NCBI GenBank assembly: GCA_030220185.1
Contig: JASPKZ010007297.1
Location: 1,024,001-1,088,000 of the forward strand
Direction: 5' to 3'
Source: Diploptera punctata
Lineage: Eukaryota; Arthropoda; Insecta; Blattodea; Blaberidae
Length of the DNA: 64,000 nt
Positions 11,253 through 22,889 of this stretch are shown here, in pieces (the stretch's first letter is position 1; each line of letters opens with the position of its first letter). The notes under the pieces were generated by a model that searched no databases, was not told the DNA's origin, and worked only from the letters and a program-made list of their open reading frames with translations. Both the position numbers and the translations under genes were made by a program.

Positions 11253-12250
11253 CTTATTGGTCATCTAAACAAAACTCTATAACAATAATGATAATAAACA
11301 TACGTACACTTTTCTACTCACACCAGTCCCGCCAAGGGCTAGGGTACACGGTCTTTGTGGCCCTACCCTGGCCTAAGGGACCAATTAACCAAACAAGCTC
11401 CTTCGAGCTATATCGACTTGACTTGCCGAATCCTAAACAGATGATGACTCATGAGCACAGCTTATTTGAGGACTTACTTAGCAGAGGGGAGGATGTGCAA
11501 TAGCACACAGCGCATAAAGGAAAGGGGGGGTTTATGTAGGAGGGAATTTGGCACTGTTCACTAAGATCACTGAAGAAATGAAGGTACGATGACGTAGTGG
11601 TTGCGCAGTATCACATAGTCTTACATACCGAAAACGTCATTTCGATACACCAGATATAACCCGACATGCTAACCACATGTCACCCCTACACTGGCAGGAT
11701 GATCATCTACCTCTGTGATTAACACATATACATGTATTACTTCGCTACACTTTAAATGGTTAAATGGGATCTTTGGCGCTGTATTTTCGTGCATTGCAAT
11801 TAAAAAGGCAGATAATTTTTTTTAACCTGGCCTTCGTTATGTTCTTTGTGAGAAATTTAATTCTTTCACAATTTGAGATTTTCAATAAATACTGCCTTGC
11901 AGTTAAAAACAGCAGAACTAACTGTTTCCAATTTTGTTTATTGATAACACTAACGCTCGTCAATAGCTACCAAAAAAAAAAGAAGGTTGACAAACAGGAG
12001 AAAATGGTACTTAATTGTTTTGTCTTAGCCTATTTATATATAGCCTAGATTAGTTTGAATTTCAAAAGTGAAAATCAGAGAGACAGCCATCTTCAAAATT
12101 CATGTAATCTGTGTGTTACAATGCCTGAAAAAGTATTTTGTATATTAAAAATATTTACAATAAAATTGTTGTTACATCAAATGTTTTGTTTTAAATAGTT
12201 ATTTATGTTTCAAGGACTTAAAGTGATGTTTTAAAGGTGAACTGAGATTC
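11253..12250. other. Unassigned DNA
   Basis: Contains the 11,660-11,745 repeat related to 9,890 and several AT-rich open frames with no recognisable product. Confidence 0.3.
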
Positions 12251-12254
12251 TTGT

Positions 12255-12740
12255 TTCGTTCGTCTTGCAGCCTAAAAAGCTTTCTTGAAACTTGATGTTT
12301 TGTCTACTACTGCAGTAGACATCTTCAGGAGATTCTGCATGCTCTCTGTGAACTCCTCAACTGTCGGCAGCAGACTGGCTGGACATTGGAAACAGTCGCT
12401 CTATTTTTAAGTGCTGGCATTCTCTATTAGGTCCGTTACGTTGGAGCTGATTTCTGATTGGCAGAAGTCATAGGCTTCGTTCTAATGTTGTACAGTACAG
12501 GAATACAAATTTTGTTGATCTTCATGGTTTCTTCTTTCTCGTTAAAGCAATTTTTATGTTTGTAAATTTCAATAGCTTCTTTGTAAAGTCTAGTTTAGTA
12601 TTGTGGTGTTTTGGATGAAACCAGTGTTTGTTCAAATTTTATGACATGTTGTTTGTTGTTCATCAAGTGTTCAGCCATGCCCAATTTTTCCGTTTGTTTT
12701 AATCTGCAGTTTCTCTTGTGCTCTTGCAAACAATACTTCA
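12255..12740 (-). pseudogene. PLE relic: GIY-YIG C-terminus and 3' end
   Basis: Minus-strand translation gives LGMAEHLMNNKQHVIKFEQT, then a YKEAIEIYKHKNCFNEKEE stretch. This is the C-terminal half of a PLE GIY-YIG domain, with the usual AEH and REAIEI-type helices. The 3' flank (12,300-12,350) retains CTCCTGAAGA, helix II GTCTAC/GTAGAC and AAACATC: a decayed hammerhead in which the GAA block starts with A. It belongs to a PLE lineage different from those at 28, 44 and 62 kb. Confidence 0.7.
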
Positions 12741-13970
12741 TCCCCGGTCAGAGTATAGGCAGATCTCTGTGATTAATGTATGTGACTCCATTAGCCATTA
12801 CAGTTGGCTTTCCCAACCTGGAGCCTAAAAGAAATATCCATGCCTCTTTTTGATTCCCGATTCATACAATATGTCCTACCCTTTGCAGTCTACGAGATTC
12901 AATTATGGAAAAGGAAATAATAGAAAGATAAATGGACCACATTCTTCAAAAAGGAACCAAACTTCAAATTTGAAATATATGAGTAAAGGCTATGTTATTA
13001 TTCCTCAAGCATCGCTCCATATCCTGCTAAAATGATCAACTGACAATCTGCATTTTATGCCATCTATGAACCAAGTAAGGAAACACTAAATCATTGTAAT
13101 CAATGGTAAAAAAAAAGAGTAAAAAAATGGTTTCTCTTTACCATTGATTACAATAATTTGTATGTGTTCATTAATTTACTTGTTTCTATCATAGTAATAG
13201 CTTTAGCTTCTCAATATTAATTTAATAAGAAAACACTAATAGAATTTGCCACATTTCTTTTTCTGCAGAAAGAACCGAACAACAAAAATGTGTAAAATCT
13301 AAGAATTAAAAAAAAAGTTTAGAGTTACCATCTTTCTCATAAATAGAACTCTTTGATATTCTGTTAGTTGAAGTAATAAATAATTGTTTATTTTATTTGT
13401 GGGTTATTTTATTGACATTTAACTTTAATAAATATTTTTCTCTATTCAATTGTCTTATGGCTTGATTCCTTTTTGTACAATGTGGTCCAAATGTGAAAGG
13501 TACAGGAACTGAGCACTTGAAGAAAAAAAAAGAAGAAAGACAATCTAGAAGATGATTTTAAAATGTTCATCTATAATTCAACTAGAATCTAAAAGAAACT
13601 ACATAATGTACAGTCTACTGCCAACAATTTGATATAAGATATAAATTAAAATTCTTTATGTACCCTATCATCATTCTTTATAGAGACGAGATGAGTGGAG
13701 AAGAAAAATAAAACTTTAGGCACAGAAACATGTGTAAACATAAAAAATCATTCTTTATTCTCCTACCCCTCCCATTTTAGCTAATTTATTTATAGGGACT
13801 TTTGAATACAAGATCATAAATGGACACACTTAAATTTTCAAATTTTGGTGAACTGATTATCAAATTTCCCAGGAATTTAAAAATTCGTAAGTTTTTATTC
13901 CCCCCCCATTTTTTATAAATTTTGAAATTCCTGGGATTTCAACGGTTCACCAACAGAGGGAGTAATAAAC
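12741..13970. other. Unassigned DNA with SINE-B tails
   Basis: Around 13,100-13,235 lies a SINE-B tail (TTTCTCTTTACCATTGATTA, then ATAGTAATAGCTTTAGCTTC), present as an inverted pair with 13,080-13,110. Nothing else was recognised. Confidence 0.4.
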
Positions 13971-14085
13971 AGTTCTCCCGAACGACAGAACATCAGTCGA
14001 AATATTACTGAAGATGAAACCACATAGGTTTTGAAACCGGTATAATCATAAGATAAACATAAGGTGAGGTATAAAGAATTTTAAT
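13840..14085. mobile_element. PLE 3' end / palindromic unit fragment
   Basis: Inverted segments (AAATTTCCCAGGAATTT... at 13,863 and AAATTCCTGGGATTT at 13,926) are followed by the hammerhead at 14,004-14,046. The terminus AAGGTGAGGTATAAAGAATTT is shared with 58,320-58,420 and 34,180-34,300. Confidence 0.55.
14004..14046 (+). ncRNA. Hammerhead ribozyme, intact-looking
   Basis: Helix I ATTA/TAAT, core CTGAAGA (fits CUGANGA), helix II GAAACC/GGTTTT, GAA, self-complementary helix III ACCGGT, cleavage base A (GUA). All invariant core bases are present. Known biology: type I hammerheads occur in the terminal repeats of PLEs. The sibling at 58,325-58,367 keeps every helix. Confidence 0.8.
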
Positions 14086-14599
14086 TTAAATCTTGTATTG
14101 GTACTTGTTCATAAAATGGATACATTGAAGTTCTTGCAGAAGATCTCCCCATCGGGAAAAATCTTCTGTACATCTCATGAACTTCATTTTCTGTCATTTG
14201 ATGCATGTCCTTATTTCTCATTTTCCTTGCTTCACTTCCATAACATAGCATTAGCTTGCTAATGTTTTACATTTGCATATTTTTTTTTATATCTTGGTGC
14301 TAAGGGAAGCTTTCACAATTGAATTGGTTATTGCTAAAAATACCTTTCTCCATTTTCTTTTTGCAAAAACGTGTTAACTACAGATTCAACATCCTTACAT
14401 ATAGACACACACTCTGTGCTTAAAGGACCTTCTCCTAGTCTTCATGCAGAGCCCAGATGAGCATTTCATTTTTAGTTTCCTGCTAAAATGTCCTTATTTT
14501 AGCAAAGGAACTATCAACCTTTGCATATCAAAGCTTATCTTGAAATTTCTTCCAGAGAAGCAAGTATATATGTAGCTAATGCTCTGGAGTTAACAATAA

Positions 14600-15480
14600 A
14601 GTTATTCTCCTTCTTGCTTCCCAATACTCGGATGTCACATCTTTATAATTTTGAAGAGCTACACAGTTTGTTAAATGTTCTCTGTCCATTTCCACACCTT
14701 GAGAACACAATATACACTCAATACACCAATTCTATGAAGATGTTTTCCTAAGCAGTCATGTCCTGTAGTAAGCCTCAGTATAGCAACTGCAGATTTTCGT
14801 GGTAGTTCTGGTGGAATTGTAGATGGATTTTCTAACAGTATTTTTATATTTCTATTTCTGACTTTTTCAATTAAATTGGAATTGTAATATATCATTACAC
14901 ATTTTCTTTATAATTCTTTTAATTGATTCATAAGAAAATGCATTTGTTACTTTCTGCTTAATTTTTATATCCTTTTTTTTTTTGTGAATATATCAGCTCT
15001 TTCATTTCCTTATATTCCACAATGGTCTGGAATCCATTGTAAGACAATATGTTTACCAAGTTTCTCAATAGTCTGAATCATGTTTTGTATTTCTAATATT
15101 TTTCCCATTTTTGGATACATGGTTAATGCTATGGACTGAATTGCAGCTTTGGAATCTGATAGAATGACAATATTCTTGCAATGTTGTAGCCAACTAAAAA
15201 TGTGTTTAAGTGAGAGATTAATAGCTTTAATTTCACCATCAAAATTAGTTGTATTTCCTCCAGTGTGTTTATAAAAGGAGAAAAATTGGCATGTTCCATC
15301 TGCCCCTGCTGCACTCTCATCTAAGAGAGATCCATCTGTATAGATGTGTGTCCAGTTTTCAGAAGGGTAATTTGTGTATATAGTTTCTAATTCCAACAAA
15401 ATCTTTACCTCATCAGGGGATATATATCTTTTTTTATTAACGGTCCAGGGTTCAAATCCCACATCAATGATATTGAAGTT
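14600..15480 (-). pseudogene. LINE with RNase H domain
   Basis: Minus-strand coding from about 15,462 encodes an RNase H-like domain: WTHIYTDGSL (first catalytic Asp), FDGEIKAINLSL (Glu), IVILSDSKAAIQSI (Asp), then LQWIPDHCGI. After a frameshift comes the common C-terminal box RKSAVAILRLTTGHDCL with HLHRIG (14,671-14,895). The RT part is missing. I/Jockey/Loa-type LINEs have this order. The minus-strand copy ends near the LINE-R insertion at ~15,600. The usual IPGH of such domains reads IPDH, a sign of decay. Confidence 0.75.
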
Positions 15481-15599
15481 ATGAATATTCAGATTTTATG
15501 AAAGTAGAGTTTGATTCATATATAATTCCCCAAAATGAGAGAGAGGTAAGGAATTTCCGCTTATTAGATGTAGATAAGTTCAAGCATTAATTTTCTCTT

Positions 15600-16792
15600 T
15601 CTTAAATTTGATTATATCCAGGATTGGAAAATGTTAATTCAAATAAAAATATCGAGAGAGAGAAAAAAAAAAAGGGCAGGTCAAGTCGAGAACTGGAGAC
15701 AATAAAATCGATTCTCAGCACCAACTATGTAGCAATCTACGATGGCATATCAATGTCAAGAGAAATTGCTCAAACACGAGGAGTCCTACAAGGAGACCCA
15801 CTGAGCCCAGTCCTCTTTAACATTATGACGGCCGAAATTGGACAAGCTATAAACGCAAGAAATACAAAGCTATTAATGTATGCCGATGACATGGTCATCC
15901 TTTCCAAGAGTCCTGAAGATCTGCGGGAGGCCATGAAGAATATCAGAAAATGGGCGTCAGAAAATTCAATGGAAATAAATAGCTCCAAAACAAAAGCGAT
16001 GAAGTTCAGAAGAGGAGGCAGATTATCAAAAAATGACCACTTTATGTGCGGCGACTCAGCCCTAGAAATAGTTCCCAACTTTAAGTACCTGGGAGTGACG
16101 CTGCAGACCACTGGAACCACGTTCACTATGCATATACAAGACAGGACCACAGCGGCAATAAATTCGATGTTCGACATCCCCAAGCTTGAGAGACTGTCCC
16201 TGCCAACGGCGATGGCACTGTTCCAACTCAAGGTAGCACCAGCGGCCACATACGGTATTCAGATAATTTGGATTCACCTAACAGCGAAAAACCTCAAGAA
16301 ATTGGAGAATGTCAAAGCCAGATATCTCAAGAGGGCCTTGTCACTCTCAAAGTACACAAGAAACAGCTACGCCTACAGAATAGCACATGAATCCTACTTC
16401 ATTGAGGACATCAAGCTTCGCTTCAATCTACCAGAAACCCAGGCATATAAAGACGCCATCAAAGAGAGACAAAACAAAGCCAATGCAATACCGATGGAAA
16501 TAATGGATACAGAAACGTTGAAAACCGATGTGTGGAAAGGACCGAACTTCCAACTTCGCCACCTATACACATGCTTCGCCGCGCATGGTTTCCACTGGAA
16601 AATATGTCAGAATCCGTCATACCACGACCCGAAGGAGGACTGCAGATGTAAGCTTTGCGACGAGCCATGCTCCAGGTACCACCTAATGAAATGCCAAAGC
16701 AGAACTCAGCCTCTCACCAAAATTACAAAAGACTGGTGAAAACTCTAAATGTACACATTGTGTTTAATAAAATCAGTTATAAAAAAAAAAGG
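15600..16792 (+). mobile_element. LINE-R, 5'-truncated copy
   Basis: Contains the RT frame 15,624-16,739, then a short 3' UTR with AATAAAATCAG and an A-rich tail at ~16,781-16,790. The 5' truncation and poly(A) indicate target-primed reverse transcription. Confidence 0.75.
15624..16739 (+). pseudogene. Reverse transcriptase (C-terminal part) of LINE-R
   Basis: An open frame of 371 codons. It enters the RT palm with TRGVLQGDPLSPVLFN (residues ~51-66) and carries the catalytic LLMYADDMVIL (~83-93), then NFKYLGVTLQTTG in the thumb. The end holds a Cys/His cluster CRCKLCDEPCSRYHLMKC that resembles the terminal zinc knuckle of several LINE clades. The fingers, the endonuclease and the true start are missing. 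The first methionine is chance sequence, since similarity begins only about 15 codons further on. The frame itself is unbroken, so this insertion is relatively young. The 38,100-39,275 copy is the same clade, clearly diverged. Confidence 0.85.
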
Positions 16793-17510
16793 AGCATTTA
16801 AGTTTAAATTGTGTTCCAGAGAAGCATTGTGATGTACCAAATCCATTAAGTTATGTTGTCAAAAAAATTATCTGCCATTTTTAGCTTAAAAACACTAAAA
16901 TCCAGTGCCAAACCTCTGATTTAAACTATAGGGAAGTAATACAACTCTCAAATTGGTAGAGTTGATAGTCCTCACTACCTCCTGCATCCCACCTCACTTC
17001 ACTCCTATCTTATTCAAGCAGGGAGTCCATCTTCTACGTACAGTAGGTTGCTATTTATGGATTCTGGCTTTAATTTCTGTACCTTGCAGTTAAAAAAAGG
17101 CAGATAACTTTTTGGACATGGTGCCTTGGTACATCACAATATTTCTCTGAAAGAAATTTCAAGGTAGGTTTTGGCATGTAATGGTTGACAGTTCCCTTGT
17201 CTTGTAAGAAACAGGACCTTCTAGCAATGACTTGTCAATTACCTGTATTGGAGGAAGGGCTTTTAGCAATGACCTATTCAATTACAAAAGAATGTGATTG
17301 TAGCAGCAATATATGTTAGTCCTAGTAGTTTCTGATTCCAAGGTTCTTGGGTTCACATTCAATTGGGGGTCAATGTATTTCAGTTTGTACATCACTGTTT
17401 CCCTGTCTCACACTCTTGTCTTAAGGGAAGTTAGTAGTTAACACATGCAAAAAAAAAAACATGCATGCTACAATATTCTTATAGTAACCGTAAATCAGCA
17501 ACCATTTATC
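16793..17510. other. Unassigned DNA
   Basis: No feature was recognised, apart from an A-run at 17,450. Confidence 0.35.
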
Positions 17511-17514
17511 AGAA

Positions 17515-18335
17515 TTAAATTAATATTTTTATTACCTCACCTCATATCCTTTTTCTTCTATACTGCAGTTTTGGAGCTTATCTTGATCATCAGTAGAATC
17601 TGGTCGACCGGTGTTATGTTGTTTCTTGGCGGGTTTCTTCTTACTTCTATTGATGAACCTCTGGATCAGATCAAAATTTGTGGGAGTTTCGAAATTCATG
17701 AGTTTATCTTTCTTGTTTTTTTGGATGTGGATTTTTTCCCAGACTGTGAGTTCTTTTTGTTTATCTGTGTGTTTGATTAGGCTAGCTTCTGGATCGATTA
17801 AATGCTTTTCAGACCAAGCATGGGCTGTAAAAAATGTAAAAAAGGGTGAAGTGGACAAGTCAGCTGTAGCAGCCCATGCTTGGTCTGAAAAGCATTTAAT
17901 CGATCCAGAAGCTAGCCTAATCAAACACACAGATAAACAAAAAGAACTCACATTTTTTACAATGTAAAAAAGGGTGAAGTGGACATGTCAGCTGTAGCAG
18001 CCTATGCTTGGTCTGAAAATCATTTAATCGATCCAGAAGCTAGCCTAATCAAACACACAGATAAACAAAAAGAACTCACAGTCTGGGAAAAAATCGACAT
18101 CCAAAAAAACAACAATGATAAACTCGTGAATTTTGAAACTCCTGCAAATTTTGACCTGATCCAGAGGTTCATCGGTCCACCGATAGAAGTAAGAAGAAAA
18201 CCGCCAAGAAACGACATAACACCGGTCGGCCAGATTCTACTGATAATGGAGATAAGCTCCAAAACTGCAGTATAGAAGAAAAAGGATATGAGGTGAGGTA
18301 ATAAAAACATTAATTTAATTCTTAAATTAAACCTC
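17515..18335. mobile_element. Palindromic PLE unit (GIY-YIG C-terminus in both arms)
   Basis: The left arm (17,532-17,830, minus) and right arm (17,960-18,290, plus) encode the same PLE C-terminus: LTVWEKIDIQKN, then NFETPANFDLIQRFI. The middle carries an extra tandem copy (17,850-17,945). Both outer ends carry a decayed hammerhead. Each arm ends in ATATGAGGTGAGGTAATAAAA or its complement. Head-to-head duplication plus a partial extra copy suggests template switching. Confidence 0.75.
18236..18276 (+). ncRNA. Decayed hammerhead motif
   Basis: Helix I TCTA/TAGA, core CTGATAA (expected CUGANGA), helix II GGAG/CTCC, AAA in place of GAA, helix III ACTGCAGT. Helices survive but two invariant bases are lost. 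The mirrored arm at ~17,560-17,605 (minus) keeps CTGATGA but also lacks the G of GAA. Confidence 0.5.
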
Positions 18336-18389
18336 ATAGTGTTCTTTCCCTGTGAAAGTTAAATAAACCATTTATCAGATCACTTTAAT

Positions 18390-19015
18390 ATTTTATATTT
18401 GAAGAGAAAAATTATACGCTCAGACCGGGACTTGAACCCGGGACCCTTGGTTCTCTAGACCAAGTGCTCTACCAACTGAGCTACCTGAGCAAGTACCGAT
18501 CTAAACGCAAATCCTTCTCTATATACATTGTAATTCCCATCCCACCAAATGCCGTGAAGCCATGCTTTCTATCGTGCAAAAGGCCGCTCCTTGATTAAGA
18601 AGACATATTTGGGAAATTAATACATTACAGCCAGTACGGCTTTTTTTTCCAAGTTTATATATTATTGATTTCGTACATCTCAATGATGGATAAATCATAT
18701 TTGAAGAGAAAAATTATAACGCTCCAGACCGGTACTTGAACCCGGGACCCTTGGTTCTCTAGACCAAGTGCACCATACCAACTGAGCTACCTGAGTAAAA
18801 AAAAAACACCCCCTTGTGGTGAGCAAGTCGATCTAATTACAATGTATATATAGAAGGATTTGCGTTTAGATCGGTACTTGCTCAGGTAGCTCAGTTGGTA
18901 GAGCACTTGGTCTAGAGAACCAAGGGTCCCGGGTTCAAGTCCCGGTCTGAGCGTATAATTTTTCTCTTCAAATATGATTTATCCATCATTGAGATGTACG
19001 AAATCAATAATAAAA
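18390..19015. mobile_element. SINE-A cluster, three tRNA-like heads in inverted array
   Basis: tRNA-like heads lie at 18,417-18,491 (minus), ~18,720-18,797 (minus) and 18,879-18,953 (plus). Each has GGTAGCTCAGTTGGTAGAGC and the B box GGGTTCAAGTCCC. All are flanked by ATTTTTCTCTTCAAATATGA and CATCTCAATGATGGATAAA. The heads are 75 nt, with an extra base between D arm and anticodon stem and the non-canonical loop CTAGAGA, so I treat them as SINE heads, not tRNA genes. Confidence 0.7.
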
Positions 19016-19019
19016 ACTT

Positions 19020-19439
19020 TAATATTTGTTTATGTACTGTGTGTACACATAGAACTTTAAAATGGGCTAAGAACAGTGTTTTTATAGTGCATTGTATGGT
19101 AGAAAATATTTTTTTTCTTAGAGCTGACTTTTTAATTTTTTCATTGCTCGCCATGATAGAGGTGCACTTCATTCTATTTATACTGTTTTAACTTTAGGAG
19201 CTTATTGTAGTACTATTCACCTTACCACAATTTGTTATTTTATCTATAATATTATTATCACAAGGGGTATGCAAATTATATCATATGAAAAAATAAAATA
19301 ATAAAAAATAATGTAAATTCAATATTTTAAGGAATAATTGCATAAAATGTGGCAAGACAGATTCCATCTAAATCCACAAATGTGTTCTGAAAGTTCCATT
19401 GATATAGCTTAAGTAGTTTCTGAGAAACATGTACCTAAA
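19020..19439. other. Unassigned AT-rich DNA
   Basis: No feature was recognised. Confidence 0.3.
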
Positions 19440-19985
19440 GTATAATAAATAATAGTTTAAATAACTAAAATAACACGCTTTATTAGAAAACCAAACTAAA
19501 AAATGAAAAATAATTTTCATCATGCTTGGGATAAAATTAAAGTGGTCAACAAAAAAAAAACATCTCCAACACATTTAGAATAAAACTAGAGTTATCTAAA
19601 AAAAATAATTTTACCATCAAAAATGTGGGGTGCTCTATATCAATTAATACATTTGATAATAAACAGATATTGGTAAAAGTAAAGTCTCTAAGAAGAAAAC
19701 GTAAAACCCATAAAAAGCACCCCATGCTTTTGATGCTAAAATAATTTTTTTTATAGATAACTCTAGTTTTATTCTAGATGTGTTGTAGATGATTTTTTTG
19801 TTGACCACTTTAATTTTTTATCCCAAGCATGTTGGATATTAAAATAATTTTTGATTTTTTAGTTCAGTTTTCTAATAAAGCGTGTTGTTTTAGTTTTTTT
19901 AAGCTATTATTTATTTTTTATTTTTTAGTTTGGTTTTCTAATAAAGCATGTTGTTTTAGTTTTTGAACTATTATTCATTTTTTTA
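19440..19985. repeat. Long inverted repeat (foldback)
   Basis: Arms of roughly 200 bp mirror each other around ~19,655. Examples: AACACGCTTTATTAGAAAAC at 19,470 versus TTTTCTAATAAAGCGTG at 19,870, and AAAGTGGTCAACAAAAAAAA versus TTTTTGTTGACCACTTTAA. The right arm's end is tandemly repeated (19,870 and 19,935). Probably a foldback or MITE-like DNA element; no ORF. Confidence 0.6.
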
Positions 19986-19989
19986 AGTT

Positions 19990-20750
19990 TTACTTTAATT
20001 GATTGTCATAAACCGGAATCCCATGAAAATTTATGGACTAAAAAGCAACCTATTATACCGGTCTTTTTTTTATATCCTGATGATTCTGGCCAGGATCTTA
20101 GAAAAAAATAATGAAATTATTGTATTGTCATTGGTCCTTTACAAGTATACAAAACTTTCAAGTCGATCCAATATTTTTAGGTGGGTGAAAATCATGTTCA
20201 AAGATTCCATTACATAGACAGATACAGGTCAAGCTAATATAAAGCATGTAAAAAATGTAATTTTCGAGAAGGAAAAGAAAATGACATACATGATCTAACC
20301 ATGTAGCACAGGGTTTTAAATCCAGGCATATAAGTCAAATGATTCAGTAACATATATAATCCATATATCAAAATGTTCAGGAGACTTTGCTCCATTATAT
20401 AAAAAAAAAATGTTTTCCATTTTTTTTGACCCACATAACTAGCAACTTCCTTTAAGACCACACAAGTCATTCATACCCTGTACATGGCAAATAACTTATT
20501 ATAATAAATAATTATTAACAAATACTGTTCTCTTGAGATCAAAACATGTTTAAGGGCAACACCATTATTATTCTCCCATTCTTTACATTCATAATCGACT
20601 TCTCAAATATGTGTAATCTGGCTCACCTGCCAACAATCAACAATAACTGACAACTCATCAAGAAATAACATTAGAATAACTTATTGTGAAATTACAATAG
20701 GAAGTAACATTATGACATTCTTCTTAACAGAGAAGTAGAGTCTTTTGTCA
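19990..20750. other. Unassigned DNA
   Basis: No coding sequence or shared repeat was recognised. Confidence 0.3.
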
Positions 20751-20910
20751 TCTTACCTCATCTATATATATAAAAATGAATGAATGTATGTCTGTCTGTT
20801 TGTTTGTCCTTTATGCGCTGCCATATCGTTCATCCGATTATGATGGGGCTTTTTGCAAAATGTTCAGGAGTTTCCCGGAAAGGTTTTAGGCTATAAGAGA
20901 GTTGTAATAC

Positions 20911-21901
20911 TGTTAAATCTTAGATTTAATGTGTAGCTAATTTAAGTTTGCAGAGATGCTATTGTTTACGTGCCTTCGCCTTATTTCTGTTTATCTTTGT
21001 AATCACTTGTTTCATGTTTACATCAGACCAACCTTATTGTTTGTTTATTTACGAAAGCATTCGGTCTGATAGCTAGTTTCTTGCTAAGTAATGTATTTAC
21101 TATGTTAAGTTTAAGCTCTGTTCCTGCCTAGAGCAGACCATCTAGTTGCATTCAAGCTCCCACTTGGGACCGCTCAGCCTTCAAGCAGGAAGGTTGAGTT
21201 CTCTACATAGTTACCTCTCGACCATCATGTAGCAAGGTCGAGTTCTCTCAACAGTTACATCTCGGCCTTCAAGCTGTATGGTCAAGCTTTCTCTCAAGTT
21301 GAGTTCTGCTCCACGCCGCAAGCAGACCATCCTGTTTCACCTAGTGAGCAGGCTATTTCTTATGAGTTCTGCTAGTCTTACAGCAGACCGTCCTGCTTCA
21401 TTCGAGCAGGCTATAATGGTAATTTGAAGAGACTAGTTCTATAAGTTCTAGATGGACTCTCATCATTTCGCCTCGGCCTTCAAGTAGTAAGGTTGAGTTC
21501 CCTCTATACTACAGTATTATTAGTTACAAGTTTCAAGTTCTACATAGACATTTGACGAGCTGTCGAGCCATCACTACGTTCTACAAGATTGATAAAAGTT
21601 TCAAGTACTACAAGTTTAGTCCTGTACTTGCTACTGTTCTATTAGAGCAGGTTGCTTCATCGTTTATCAAGATACTATTAAACTGTATTACATCAAGATA
21701 AAATGCAGTTCTGCAAGTCTATGTGACTTAGTGAACAATATTCAAGAAGCAATAGTGAAGACATTTATATTAGAAACAGCTGCCAGATTTCCACTTTGGC
21801 TGTGCAAATTTGTTAATCACAGTGACCACTACTACAGGACATCGTATCCCCACAGCAATTGAACAGACCGAGAAAAATTTATAATGCGTTGTAATCCAAC
21901 A
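20911..21901. mobile_element. Solo LTR, 991 bp
   Basis: Starts TGTTAAATC and ends AATCCAACA (TGTT...AACA), flanked directly by the 5-bp duplication AATAC (20,906-20,910 and 21,902-21,906). The flanks rejoin to the sequence of Helitron copy 1 (GTTGTAATACTCAAC). No gag/pol is present. Such termini with a 5-bp TSD suit BEL/Pao, but Gypsy is not excluded. Confidence 0.8.
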
Positions 21902-22110
21902 AATACTCAACCCCTTCACCCTTAAAAATCACTCTTTGTACTGAAAAACGTGTTTTTTGGAACTTTTTGGATGCTTAAATGGCTTACGCTGCATAAACCA
22001 TAACAAATACACCAAAATTAATGTACACAGAATTGAATATCCAAAAAAAATCTACAAAAAAATATGCGACAGCATATGTCTATCTTTTACGGATAACTCA
22101 TAATAACCAT

Positions 22111-22198
22111 TATATTATATTTGAAGAGAAAAATTTTCACCCAGACCTAATTTATTCTTCAGTGAGAAGTGTTAAATTAATAATAAAAACATCAACAT
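22111..22198 (+). mobile_element. Short deleted SINE-A copy with TSD
   Basis: 88 bp containing TATATTTGAAGAGAAAAATT and ATTAATAATAAAAAC, flanked by CATAATAACCAT on both sides (22,099-22,110; 22,199-22,210). The tRNA head is almost wholly lost. Confidence 0.7.
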
Positions 22199-22327
22199 CA
22201 TAATAACCATTTTTATCTTTTAGCTCATTGATGCCAAGAAGATCAGGACGACTAGATTCCTGGGCAAGCGTAGCAGCGCACGGCAGGTATTCTTTTATGG
22301 ATAACTCATAATAAGCATTTTTGTTTT

Positions 22328-22682
22328 AGATTTTTTATTATTAATTTCATACATCTCAATGATGGATAAATCAAATTATATGATTTATCAATCGTTGAGA
22401 TGTATGAAATTAAAATAAAAAATCTAAAAGAGCTGTACTGGCATTTTTAATGTAATGTATAAATTGTCAAATATTTCTTAAAAAAGGAGCCCCCATTTGC
22501 AAAGAGAGAAGCAAAGGCTTCATGGCATTTGGTGGGTGGGAATTACAACATATATAGAGAAAAATTTTAGTATAGATCGGTACTTGCTCAGGTAGCTCAG
22601 ATGGTAGAGTACTTGGTCTACAGAACCAAGGGTCCTGGGTTCAAGTCCCGGTCTGAGCATATAATTTTTCTCTTCAAATATG
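22328..22682 (+). mobile_element. SINE-A, complete copy with 15-bp TSD
   Basis: 355 bp between AAGCATTTTTGTTTT duplicates (22,313-22,327; 22,683-22,697). The left end is a hairpin (ATACATCTCAATGATGG mirrored by ATCGTTGAGATGTAT). The tRNA-like head at ~22,583-22,660 has GGTAGCTCAGATGGTAGAG and GGGTTCAAGTCCC. The 3' end is TTTTTCTCTTCAAATATG. This copy defines the element's ends. Confidence 0.8.
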
Positions 22683-22889
22683 AAGCATTTTTGTTTTTCA
22701 ACTCATTGATGCCAAGATCGAAATTAGTAGATTCCCAGACAATGCTGGGTAATCAGCACGGGATAGCTAAAAATAATTACAATATAAATTTATAATTATT
22801 TTTGTTTTTACTTATTCAGCTAAACATAAAAACTGATTTCAGTTATTTAGGCGAGCAGCGCGCACCAGGTATTACCTAATATTCAATGA

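Larger units (their letters stand above)
20757..22880 (+). mobile_element. Helitron-like element, copy 2, with nested insertions
   Basis: It starts TCTATATATATAAAAATGAA, then TTTATGCGCTGCC and GATGGGGCTTTTTGCAAAA as in copy 1 at 1,296. It ends near GCGCACCAGGTATTACC. It is split by a solo LTR (20,911-21,901) and two SINE-A insertions (22,111-22,198 and 22,328-22,682). Removing these leaves a close match to copy 1. Confidence 0.6.

Noticed and set aside
11764..12048. Membrane protein from a 94-codon frame
   Set aside because: AT-rich sequence gives hydrophobic codons by chance, an overlapping antisense frame is equally long, and no family is recognisable.
18879..18953. A functional tRNA gene
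   Set aside because: It has good A and B boxes, but also an extra base before the anticodon stem, a CTAGAGA loop lacking U33 in the right place, and it sits in a repeated SINE context with several variant copies.
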